From: Litsea cubeba
Taxonomy: Eukaryota; Streptophyta; Magnoliopsida; Laurales; Lauraceae
Direction: 5' to 3'
Assembly: GCA_012931725.1 (NCBI GenBank)
Contig: CM022951.1
Location: 31,528,605-31,592,604 of the forward strand
DNA: 64,000 nt
Part shown: piece after piece, positions 54,128-64,000 of the stretch
How the letters are laid out: every line of letters begins with the position of its first letter
Numbering within the stretch: position 1 is the stretch's first letter
Position numbers and translations under genes: made by a program
The notes under the pieces: model-generated
Seen by the model: the letters and a program-made list of their open reading frames with translations, nothing else
Database searches by the model: none
What the model was told of the DNA's origin: nothing

Positions 54128-55000
54128 GGGGAACCCTTCTTCTTCTCCTTCATTTCTTTTCCAGCAAGGGTTTTAGCTAGGGTTTTTCCCTCTCTTCCCA
54201 CTCTCTCTCTCTCATCTGAAACTCTCATTTGGTGGAGTTTTCTTGGAGGATTGATCTTCTAAAGTCCTTCCTCCCTCTCCAAGCTCTCCAAAGATACCTT
54301 TTTCAAGGACTTTGAGCTAAGGAAAGGCCCTCATTCAAGCTTCTCTTCTTCATTGGGGTTTCTCAAGGTTAGCAATGGCTTTCCAAACTTGAGATTCTTG
54401 TTTTCCTCTCCATTTAGAGTGTTTTAATCCCATATGCTAGGGTTTTCCTTGGAGATTTACAAATGTTGATTTTTAGGGTTTTCCTTGGGAAAATTTTGGG
54501 GTTTTTGTAGATTTGAAGCTTGAGGCACTAGAGCTTTGTTTGAAGAGTAATTTTGCTTCCATCTTCACTAGAGGCAAGTAGATTTCATAATTTATATGAT
54601 GATTTCTCTTATTGGGTTCCATTCAATGGTTTTACTTCTTATGTGCTAATCTTCCTTTTGATTTGTGGATCTACTTTGGATGAGTGAAGTAATATTGAAT
54701 TATACTATTGTTTTACATTGAATGGGGAGTTTGCTTTCACTTTGGTCATTTAGAAAATTTGACTTCTTTGTGTTAAATGTTGGTGTTCAAGGAAATGGGG
54801 AAAACTTTGATTCTTTTAAATAGTATTGTGTTTGATTTATTGGATGATTATGAATGGTGATTTGATGAGTTTGTGAGGTCAAGGAAGGGTCCCAATATGC
54901 TTGGGAAATTGTAGGAAAGAAAAAGAATGAAAAAGGTTCAAGAAAAATGGAAAAAAAGAAGAGAAAGAAGCAAGCGAGCCGGACTGGACAGAGCCCAGTC

Positions 55001-55112
55001 CGCTCGAGCGACCCAGTGGGCGCTCGAGCGGACCAAGCTCTGCCTGGCCCTCGCTCGAGCGACCCAGGCTCTGTCTGGGCTTCGCTCGAGCGGACCTTGG
55101 GTCGCTCGAGCG
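55001..55112. repeat. CGCTCGAGCG palindrome cluster in the E 5' LTR
   Basis: Five perfect copies at 55001, 55021, 55052, 55083 and 55103. In the 3' LTR (63143-63255) two of the five have lost a CpG (CGCTCGAGTG, CACTCGAGCG). Confidence 0.88.
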
Positions 55113-55139
55113 AGGCCCAGCTCTGCCTAGGGCCTGGTT

Positions 55140-55375
55140 CAGGTCCGAAATTGGGCCTGTTTCAAGGTTTTTCTGAGCCCAATTGGAGACTGTTTTGGGC
55201 CTGTTTCAAGGTCAGTCATTAGGCCATTTCAAGGGCTGATTTGGGCCAGTTTTAGGACCTAATTATGGGCTCATCTCAAGGTCTGTGTGGACCTGTTTTA
55301 AGGACTGTTTGGGCCATACTTGAGGACCGTCTTGGGCTTGGTTCAAGGCCTGATTTGGGCCTGATTCAAGAGGCT
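55140..55375. repeat. Degenerate GGGCC-TTTCAAGG repeats in the E LTR
   Basis: Many variants of TTGGGCCTGTTTCAAGG at 25-40 bp spacing; also at 63285-63510 in the 3' LTR. Confidence 0.65.
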
Positions 55376-56901
55376 TTAATCATTCTTTTTGGGATATTTA
55401 TCGAAGTGCTGCTTAGGTTCATTTTAAGCCTAGAGTCATGTCCAACTCGGCCCAACTTCTCTATACATATATATTAAAGCCCAATCAATTCTTTAAAACA
55501 TGAGACCATCATGTATATTGGTTTGAATGCGGAACAAACACTTTGGGGAATCCTTCAAGTTTCAATGTACGTTTCATCCCTTGTTATTGTCAGCGATCTT
55601 CTGTGGCACCAAACTACTTTCTTTTAATGACAATAAAGGGGTCAAATGTATATCGAGACGACCCGCATTAGACGATCGAATCACCATACATTCATTCCGT
55701 GTAAAAAGACTTTTGTCCGGATTCTTTCTCCAATCCTTTTGAATGTTTTGAAGTGGTTTACCACATATTTAAATATTGATAAGACTACTCACCTATTTTA
55801 CTCGGATTCGCCAATATGCAATTGTTTGGAGTAGTTTCTTATCGATTTTGGAAATGTATCTATAAACGGATTTGTATTGGTTCGAGGTTTCGAATTTTCA
55901 TGGCACCACTAAGCTTAGGTTACCTTGTCGGACTGATCATCCGGCTTGGAATCTTTAATCTGTTCACCTGCTGCAGTTTGGTTTCTATCTGTACCGACCA
56001 TGGCAACGGTTATATCCGGTCCCACATGTAGTGGCTACGATTCTGTTTGATAACGACTATGTTCGTTCCAGTCCCACGAGTAGTAGCTACGGTTTTGTCT
56101 GCTCCAGTTACTTCGGCAACAGGAGAATATAGCTTTACGTGGTTTGCCAATGTTTTCATGCATTCAATATTCATCTTATGGTATTTGTTTATTTTACTTA
56201 TTATAACATTGGATTTGTAAACCATTGAGATGTTTATATTTTATCTTTAGTTCGTCATTGTTATTACTCGTGATTTAATCGTGGCTCTCATTTATTTACC
56301 GTTTTTCTTTTCTATCATCCTATTATTGTTGTATTTGCTTGCCAGACCGTTGTGTCTGACCCTTTATGCTTGGTGCCAGATGTCGATCCCCTCGCGGTCG
56401 AGGCGCACTTCGAGGCGGAACCCATAGTCCTTGTGGAGGGCGAGTGGCAGCCCGATGATGTCGTTTAGACGTCGGGTTGCTTTTGGAGCTGCGATCACAT
56501 TTTGGGAATAGATACTATACATTTTGGGATTTTGTTGTGGCCATTGTTGGCTTATACTTTTTGGGAAAAGATTGTAATTAATGACTAACTTTACTTTTGT
56601 ATCAACTTTAAACTAACTTTGGGGCCTACCAATGAAATGTTTCTTTTTTTGATGCTAGTCTCGTGCGTTCTCATCTTATACCCATTTGTGAGAGACTTTT
56701 ATGTTTGCTACAATGCTTTCGCGTAAGTTCTTTGTATGTAAGTGATTCTTATTTATCACTGTTGGATCGGATTTCGGGAATCCTTACCGTGAAAACCTGT
56801 GGGAAACTAGCGTGTACGGGAGGAATTTTCCGGCCCGTCGCGCCACGACCCCGGATTAAGGCCTCGTTTAGCGGGACCTCGGTCCGGGGGCGTGACAGGC
56901 T

Positions 56902-56913
56902 TGGTATCAGAGC
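56902..56913 (+). other. Primer binding site of element E (initiator-Met tRNA)
   Basis: TGGTATCAGAGC, four bases after the LTR end, complementary to the 3' end of plant initiator methionine tRNA. Confidence 0.9.
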
Positions 56914-57060
56914 AAGAAATATTTGAGGCAATTAAAATCGGAATAGAAACATAAGAACGTGGCAAGGATTCGTTAGAATTACCATTAGTTAGTATCGATT
57001 GGGTTTGGGAACGCCTTATCTATTATATTTTGTTGTACTAACAAGTTGTTTTGCAGCGCT

Positions 57061-60000
57061 ATGCATCCGCGTAGACCTCCAGCAAATGCAAATGCATCGG
57101 GCAGTAATCATGACAGCGGGATTGAAAACCCGATGACAGGTCAATTCCAATAACTGATGCAGATGTTGGTCGAACAGCAACAACGAGCTAATGAAAATCA
57201 AGCTAGATTTCAAGAACAGATGGCAAAGAAAAATGAAGAATTGACTCAAGTTCAGAGGCAATTGCTTGAAGTTTTGGGTAGGAGACCCGAACCAATGCCT
57301 AATGTGGAAGCTGCGCAGAACAGGGACCGAGATCCTAATGTCTTATTTGAGAAGTTCAGAAAGAGAGGTCCTAAGGAGTTCACGGGTCAGGAAGATCCTT
57401 TGACAGCTGATGATTGGTTAGCCCACACAGAGAACATCTTCGATATCTTTGTATGCACGGGCAGACAGCGAGTTCATTTAGCAGCCTCCATGTTCACCGG
57501 ATTGGCAGATATATGGTGGAAGACTATTAAGGAAGGTTATCAAAATATTGAGGATGGGATTGCTTGGGCCACATTCAAATAGCAGTTCAGTGAGAAGTAT
57601 GTCCCCGTGCACATTAAGAAGCAAAAGGCAGCAAAGTTTCAGTTGCTCAAGCAAGAGGACATGACCGTTCTTGAATATCTTACTAAGTTTGAGAAATTGT
57701 CTCGCTATGCTCCGGAGCTTGTGGACACCGAAGAGAAGAAGATCACTAAGTTCATGGATGGACTCAATCCCATTATCTTAAGAGATGCTTTAGGTGTGGT
57801 ACCACCAACCACTTTTCAAGAGGCTATAAAAAGAGCCTACAGGTTCGAAGACATCAACAATCATATTATTAAGGATAACCAGAGAAAGAGGCAACAATAC
57901 CAAGGTGGGCAGAAATCATATCAAGGCAAGAGGCAGAAGAAACAGCAGAATGCCCCAACTCAAGGTGGGTGTGAGCATTGTGGCAAGAATCACCCTTCTC
58001 ATCAGTGCTATAGAGTTTCGGGTGCATGTTTCAAGTGTGGTGGCACAGATCACCAGATGAGGGATTGCCCGAATAACAGGAACCAAGGCAATAGGGCACC
58101 TCAGCAGCCACCAAGGCAAGCCCCTCAGCAGAACCAACAGGCAGCTCAGAACCAACCGAGGCAGCAATAGAATCAGCAGCCCCGTCAGCAACCACAGAAT
58201 CAGATTATCCGTCCACCGCAACAAAATAGGAATGTGCAGCTAGGAAGGCCAAATCAGAACCAAAATAGACCGCGTCAGCAAGGCCGTCTCAATCACATCA
58301 ATCAAGTGGATGCAGAAGCGGCGGGTGATGTTGTGGAAGGTAAACTCCTAATTTGTGATGTAGAAGCTAAAGTGTTGTTTGACCCGGGATCTACCCACTC
58401 TTTCTTATCCCATGTGTTTGCTAAAATGATTAGTGTACCTGCTAGAGAGTTAGAGTTTGTTTTGACTGTTACTACTCCGGTAGGGAAACAAGTTGTGTGT
58501 AATACTTTTTACCCTAGTTGTTCAGTGAAGATAGGAGAGGTCATTTTCCCTGCAGATCTTATTACCTTAGTTATGCATGACTTCGATGTCATTTTAGGCA
58601 TGGATTGGTTAGCAGGACATCATGCCTCCATGGATTGCTATAGTAAGACCATTGTTTTTAGATTGGATGGGTTGTCCTCCGGGGTGAAGTTTCAGGGAGA
58701 GAAAAGGGTTTCTCCGGCTAAGTTCATTTCAGCTCTTTCTGCAGCTAAGTTGTTGAGATCAGGTTGTGAGGGATTTATTGCTTTTGTCTCCAAGGATGAG
58801 CAGTCCCTAGGGGTGGAGAATATTCCGATAGTGTGTGAGTTTTCTGATGTTTTTCCAGAAGAGATTCCAGGGTTACCACCTGTCAGAGAGGTTGAATTTA
58901 CAATAGAATTGATGCCAGGAACTGCTCCGATCTCCATTGCTCCTTACAGGATGGCTCCAGCAGAGTTAGGAGAATTGAAATTTCAGTTGCAAGAGTTGCT
59001 AGAAAAAGGCTTCGTTAGGCCAAGTGTTTCCCCATGGGGAGCCCCAGTGCTATTTGTCAAGAAGAAAGATGGAAGTTTGAGGATGTGTATAGATTACAGG
59101 AAATTGAACCAAGTGACCATCAAGAACAAGTACCCTTTGCCTAGGATAGACGAGTTGTTTGATCAGTTGCAAGGTGCAGAGTTTTTCTCGAAGATAGATT
59201 TGAGGTTCGGATACCATCAGTTGAGGGTTAGAGAATTAGACATTCCGAAGACAGCTTTTCGAACTAGATACGGGCACTATGAATTTTTGGTGATGCCCTT
59301 TGGACTGACGAATGCACCAGCGGTGTTCATGGCTCTCATGAACAAGATTTTCGCACCCTATCTAGATCAGTTCACCGTCGTCTTCATTGATGACATTCTA
59401 GTGTATTCCAAGTCAAGAGAAGACCATGAGCAGCATTTGAGGACTTTTTTGCAGTTATTAAGAGATAATCAGTTGTATGCGAAGCTTGGGAAGTGCGAGT
59501 TTTGGCTAGAGCAAGTCACTTTTCTTGGTCACATTATTTATAGAGAAGGACTAGCAGTTGATCCATCAAAGATAGAAGCAGTCATCAATTGGGAGAAGCC
59601 GAAGAATGTGACTGAGATTAGAAGTTTTCTAGGTTTGGCGGGTTACTACAGGAGATTTGTTCAAGGATTTTCATCCATTGCAGCACCGTTAACCAAGTTG
59701 ACCCGAAAGAATGTGCCGTTAGTATGGTCAGAGAAATGTGATGCTAGTTTTGAAGAGTTGAAGAAGAGGTTAACTTCAGCGCCTGTCCTCACCTTACCTT
59801 CGGGGAGTGGTGGTTTCGTTATCTATACAGATGCTTCGGGAGTAGGACTCGGATGTGTTTTGATGCAAAATGGGAATGTGATTGCGTATGGCTCGAGGCA
59901 ATTGAAGGAACATGAGAAGAAATATGCAACGCACGATTTGGAATTGGCAGCTATAGTGTTCGCGTTGAAGATGTGGAGACACTACTTGTACGGAGAAAAT

Positions 60001-61740
60001 TTTGAAGTTCATTCGGATCACCGTAGTCTCCAATACTTGTTCTCTCAAAAGGAGTTAAACATGAGGCAAAGAATGTGGATGGAGTACATCAAAGACTATG
60101 ATTTTCCGATCATCTATCATCCGGGGAAAGTTAACGTAGTGGCAGATGCGTTGAGTAGGAAATCAGTTTGTTTGGCCAGTTTGCATGGGTTTTACAATTT
60201 TCAGCAATTTGAAGAAATGAGAGTAGAATTCCAACCTTTAAGGGAAGAAGTTGTGTTGGCAAATATGACAGTGTCTGAGCCAGTCTTCATTCAGAAAATT
60301 AAGGACAGTCAGATGCAAGATCCAGACTTGGCAAAAATTGTGGAGCATATCTCGGAACGGCCAGATTTTCAGATGTTGGATGGAGTTTTGTACTTCCGTG
60401 GCAGACTTTGTGTTCCAAAGATAGATAATTTGAAAGATGACATTATGGTAGAAGCTCACAATACGAGGTATTCAGTGCACCCAGGGAGTACGAAGATGTA
60501 CCAAAATCTGAAGAGTCATTTTTGGTGGAACAATATGAAAAGAGAGATAGCAGCCTTTGTATCTAGATGCATGACTTGACAATTAGTGAAGGCAGAACAT
60601 CAGAAACCACCTGGTCTTTTGCAACCGTTAGAAATCCCAGAGTGGAAATGGGAACACCTGACAATGGATTTCGTATCAGGTTTACCGACTACAAGCAAAG
60701 GGAACAATGCCATTTGGACCATAGTGGATCGGTTAACGAAGTCGGCGCACTTTATCCCTTTGAAGACCGGTAAGAAGATGCACATGTTGGCTTTAGCTCA
60801 AGCTTTTGTGAAGGAGATTGTTAGTCGTCATGGTCAACCGGTTTCCATTACTTCAGATCGAGATAGTAGATTTGTTTCGAGGTTTTGGAAGACCTTACAT
60901 GAATCGATGGAAACGAAGCTTCAATTCAGTACAGCGTATCACCCGCAGACAGATGGTCAATCGGAAAGGACTATTCAGACCCTTGAGGACATGCTTAGAG
61001 CGTGTGTACTTGATTTCAAGAATCAGTGGGACGAGAATTTAGCGCTCTGTGAATTTGCCTACAACTATAGTTACCATTCAAGCATAGGGATGGCCCCTTT
61101 TGAAGCGTTGTATGGCAGGAAGTGTAGAACCCCAGTGTGTTGGGAAGAAGTCGGAGAACGCAGTTTTCATGGTCCTTATTTGGTTGAAGAAACAAGTAAT
61201 AAAGTCAGAATTATCCATGAGAGATTGAAGATTTCGAAAAGTCGACAGAAGAGTTATGCTGATGTTCGAAGGAAGGTTCTACAATTCCAAGTTGGAGACA
61301 AAGTATTCTTAAAGGTATCTCCGGTCAAAGGAACACTGAGATTTGGGCAGAAAGGCAAATTGTCTAAGAGATTCACTGGACCGTATGAGATTTTGAGTCG
61401 TATCGGGGAAGTGGCATATAGATTAGCTTTGCCTCCAGAGCTGTCGGGTGTGCATAATGTGTTTCATGTGTCAATGCTAAGGAAGTATGTTTCGGACCCT
61501 TCGCACGTGTTACATCACGAACCATTGGATGTTAGAGAGGATGCCACCTACATCGAGAAACCGGCAGAGATTATTGACACCAAAGAGCAAGAACTGAGAA
61601 ACAGAACAATTCAGTGGGTAAAGATTCATTGGGAGAATCACGGACCAGAAGAGGCCACTTGGGAACTTCGTGATCAAGTCTAAAAGAAGTACCCTCAGCT
61701 ATTCCCAGAGGTTAGTGATCATTTGGAGGACCAAATGTGA
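57061..61740 (+). pseudogene. Element E gag-pol, single frame with five stops
   Basis: One frame from ATG 57061 (MHPRRPPANANASG) to TGA 61738. Gag domain 57370-57830; CCHC knuckle CFKCGGTDHQMRDC near 58030; protease FDPGSTHSFLS near 58380; RT CIDYRKLNQVTIKNKYPLPR near 59090 and FIDDIL near 59390; RNase H YTDASGVGLG near 59825; integrase with MDFVSG near 60665, ITSDRDSRF near 60850 and DGQSERT near 60955; GPY motif FTGPYEIL near 61375. The C-terminal chromodomain-like end has IHWENHGPEEATW near 61626. Stops lie at 57151, 57580, 58168, 60577 and 61681. The first three fit Gln codons changed by C-to-T. The fourth removes a zinc-binding Cys of integrase. No frameshift is seen. Confidence 0.9.
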
Positions 61741-61743
61741 TTT

Positions 61744-61757
61744 TTAGGGGTGGAGGA
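61744..61757 (+). other. Polypurine tract of element E
   Basis: TAGGGGTGGAGGA ends exactly at the TGTCAG start of the 3' LTR. Confidence 0.8.
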
Positions 61758-64000
61758 TGTCAGACCCCGACCCAGGTTTGAAATATTTAATTATATTTTT
61801 AACCGTGATTAGTTGATAAGTGGGGTTAGTGGACGATTAGCTTATTTTATTAAGCTAGATTAGAATGTTTGATTAGCTTTGGGAGCTTTTGAGAATCATT
61901 GACTTAGGATTGACGCGGGCCGGGGCGCCCGTGGATTGTGCGTTAATTTGTGGAGTTTAACTTTGATGTTCGTAAAATCCCAATTTTTGTGTATTTTGAC
62001 TCATTTCATCTAGGTCATCAACTTTCATGTTTTGGCCAATTTGATTTAATGGCCAGAAATCGCGTTTTTCGAGGAAAAGGGCAAAACTGACCTTTCACAC
62101 ACAATCTGTATCCAAATTTCGAAAATTTCAGAAATTGATAAAAATATACTTTTTGGAAAGTAGAAATTTTGTTGATCGTTTTTGTCTTCTTCGTCGTTTT
62201 CGTTCGGGGCCCGCAAATGCCATTTTCAGCTTTGTGAAGACCGGGGCCCACAAAACTTATCTTATAAGTAGGGGAACCCTTCTTCTCCTTCATTTCTTTT
62301 CCAGCAAGGGTTTTAGCTATGGTTTTTCCCTCTCTTCCCACTCTCTCTCTCTCTCATCTGAAACTCTCATTTGGTAGAGTTTTCTTGGAGGATTGATCTT
62401 CTAAAGTCCTTCCTCCCTCTCCAAGCTCTCCAAAGATACCTTTTTCAAGGACTTTGAGCTAAGGAAAGGCCCTCATTCAAGCTTCTCTTCTTTATTGGGG
62501 TTTCTCAAGGTTAGCAATGGCTTTCCAAACTTGAGATTCTTGTTTTCCTCTCCATTTAGAGTGTTTTAATCCCATATGCTAGGGTTTTCCTTGGAGATTT
62601 ACAAATGTTGATTTTTAGGGTTTTCCTTGGGAAAATTTTGGGGTTTTTGTAGATTTGAAGCTTGAGGCACTAGAGCTTTGTTTGAAGAGTAATTTTGCTT
62701 CCATCTTCACTAGAGGCAAGTAGATTTCATAATTTATATGATGATTTCTCTTATTGGGTTCCATTTCATGGTTTTACTTCTTATGTGCTAATCTTCCTTT
62801 TGATTTGTGGATCTACTTTGGATGAGTGAAGTAATATTGACTTATACTATTGTTTTACATTGAATGGGGAGTTTGCTTTCACTTTGGTCATTTAGAAAAT
62901 TTGACTTCTTTGTGTTAAATGTTGGTGTTCAAGGAAATTGGGAAAACTTTGATTCTTTTAAATAGTATTGTGTTTGATTTATTGGATGATTATGAATGGT
63001 GATTTGATGAGTTTGTGAGGTCAAGGAAGGGTCCCAATATGCTTGGAAAATTGTAGGAAAGAAAAAGAATGAAAAAGGTTCAAGAAAAATGGAAAAAAAG
63101 AAGAGAAAGAAGCCAGCGAGCCGGACTGGACAGAGCCCATTCCGCTCGAGCGACCCAGTGGGCCGCTCGAGTGGACCAGGCTCTGCCTGGCCCTCACTCG
63201 AGCGACCCAGGCTCTGTCTGGGCTTCGCTCGAGCGGACCTTGGGTCGCTCGAGCGAGGCCCAGCTCTGCCTGGGGCCTGGTTCAGGTCCGAAATTGGGCC
63301 TGTTTCATGGTTTTTCTGAGCCCAATTGGAGACTGTTTTGGGCCTGTTTCAAGGTCAGTCATTGGGCCATTTCAAGGGCTGATTTGGGCCAGTTTTAAGA
63401 CCTGATTATGGGCTCATCTCAAGGCCTGTGTGGACCTGTTTTAAGGACTGTTTGGGCCATACTTGAGGACCGTCTTGGGCTTGGTTCAAGGCCTGATTTG
63501 GGCCTGATTCAAGAGTCTTTAATCATTCTTTTTGGGATATTTATCGAAGTGCTGCTTAGGTCCATTTTAAGCTTAGAGTCATGTCCAACTCGGCCCAACT
63601 TCTCTATACATATATATTAAAGCCCAATCAATTCTTTAAAACATGAGACCATCATGTATATTGGTTTGAATGCGGAACAAACACTTTGGGGAATCCTTTA
63701 AGTTTCAATGTACGTTTCATCCCTTGTTATTGTCAGGGATCTTCTGTGGCACCAAACTACTTTCTTTTAATGACAATAAAGGGGTCAAATGTACATCGAG
63801 ACGACCCGCATTAGACGATCGAATCACCATACATTCATTCCGTGTAAAAAGACTTTTGTCCGGATTCTTTCTCCAATCCTTTTGAATGTTTTGAAGTGGT
63901 TTACCACATATTTAAATATTGATAAGACTACTCACCTATTTTACTCGGATTCGCCAATATGCAATTGTTTGGAGTAGTTTCTTATCGATTTTGGAAATGT
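61758..64000 (+). mobile_element. Element E 3' LTR (partial, cut by window end)
   Basis: It matches 53615-55857 with a low number of substitutions and small indels. The remaining ~1.04 kb lies beyond the window. Confidence 0.92.

Larger units (their letters stand above)
53615..56897 (+). mobile_element. Element E 5' LTR
   Basis: 3,283 bp with TGTCA/TGACA inverted ends. It contains a TATA-like box at 54120, CT-rich leader-like sequence (54130-54220), CGCTCGAGCG palindromes (55001-55112) and degenerate GGGCCTGTTTCAAGG repeats (55140-55375). Short open frames inside are not genes. Confidence 0.92.
53615..64000 (+). mobile_element. Element E: Tekay-like Ty3/gypsy chromodomain element, right end outside window
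   Basis: LTRs of 3.28 kb begin TGTCAG and end TGACA. An initiator-Met primer site, one gag-pol frame, a polypurine tract and the first 2,243 bp of the 3' LTR are present. Long LTRs and a chromodomain-like C-terminus point to the Tekay (Del) clade. It is inserted in the 3' LTR of D. The likely duplicated target is AGTGT (53610-53614), which cannot be checked because the right end is missing. Confidence 0.9.

Noticed and set aside
54927..55222. Ala/Arg/Ser-rich open frames in the E LTR (and at 63069-63398)
   Set aside because: They arise from the CGCTCGAGCG palindrome cluster and lie wholly within an LTR; no start context or conservation beyond the repeat.

Overview
This window is plant nuclear DNA made almost entirely of nested LTR retrotransposons. 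I see no host gene, tRNA or rRNA. The plant origin follows from the families: a Tat-lineage Ty3/gypsy element with two RNase H domains, a Sirevirus-like Ty1/copia element with repeated polypurine tracts and an initiator-Met tRNA primer site, and a Tekay-like chromodomain Ty3/gypsy element. The species cannot be named from the sequence.

Layout, left to right. F (1-~2690, minus strand): the 3' LTR (to 529), polypurine tract and decayed internal region of a gypsy-like element, with exon-like pieces of an unrecognised coiled-coil gene. D (~2700-3252 and 51448-53614, plus strand): a decayed Ty1/copia element split in its pol gene by B. B (3253-51447, plus strand, TSD GTTAT): an old, deletion-ridden Tat element. 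It hosts two insertions: C (16634-24698, TSD CCTCC), a Sirevirus-like element without pol, and A (25564-48692, minus strand, TSD ATCCC), a 23.1 kb younger copy of B's own family. E (53615 to beyond the window end, plus strand): a Tekay-like element inserted into D's 3' LTR and running off the right edge. The nesting gives relative ages: D is older than B, B is older than A and C, and D is older than E.

The Tat family (A and B) is the most interesting part. Besides gag-protease-G-patch-RT-RNase H-archaeal RNase H-integrase, it carries on the opposite strand a separate spliced gene. In A this gene has its own TATA box (28955), a 10-nt first exon, four GT-AG introns and a product of about 1,220 codons resembling the plant mobile domain (aminotransferase-like) family. 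The antisense gene and gag-pol converge on a spacer of about 1.5 kb built from stacked tandem arrays. One is a series of ten (A) or twelve (B) ~30-nt hairpins whose paired bases covary, between copies and between A and B. This is the best candidate here for an undescribed functional structure.

A's pol is open for 1,233 codons, but its gag-protease part has four frameshifts and a stop. B lacks RT and RNase H, the end of its 5' LTR and the start of gag. E's single gag-pol frame has five stops. C has a Gag-like ORF and a second plant-specific ORF but no enzymes. No element here could replicate on its own proteins as they stand. The long open exon 2 of A's antisense gene, beside a decayed gag, suggests that this gene was maintained.
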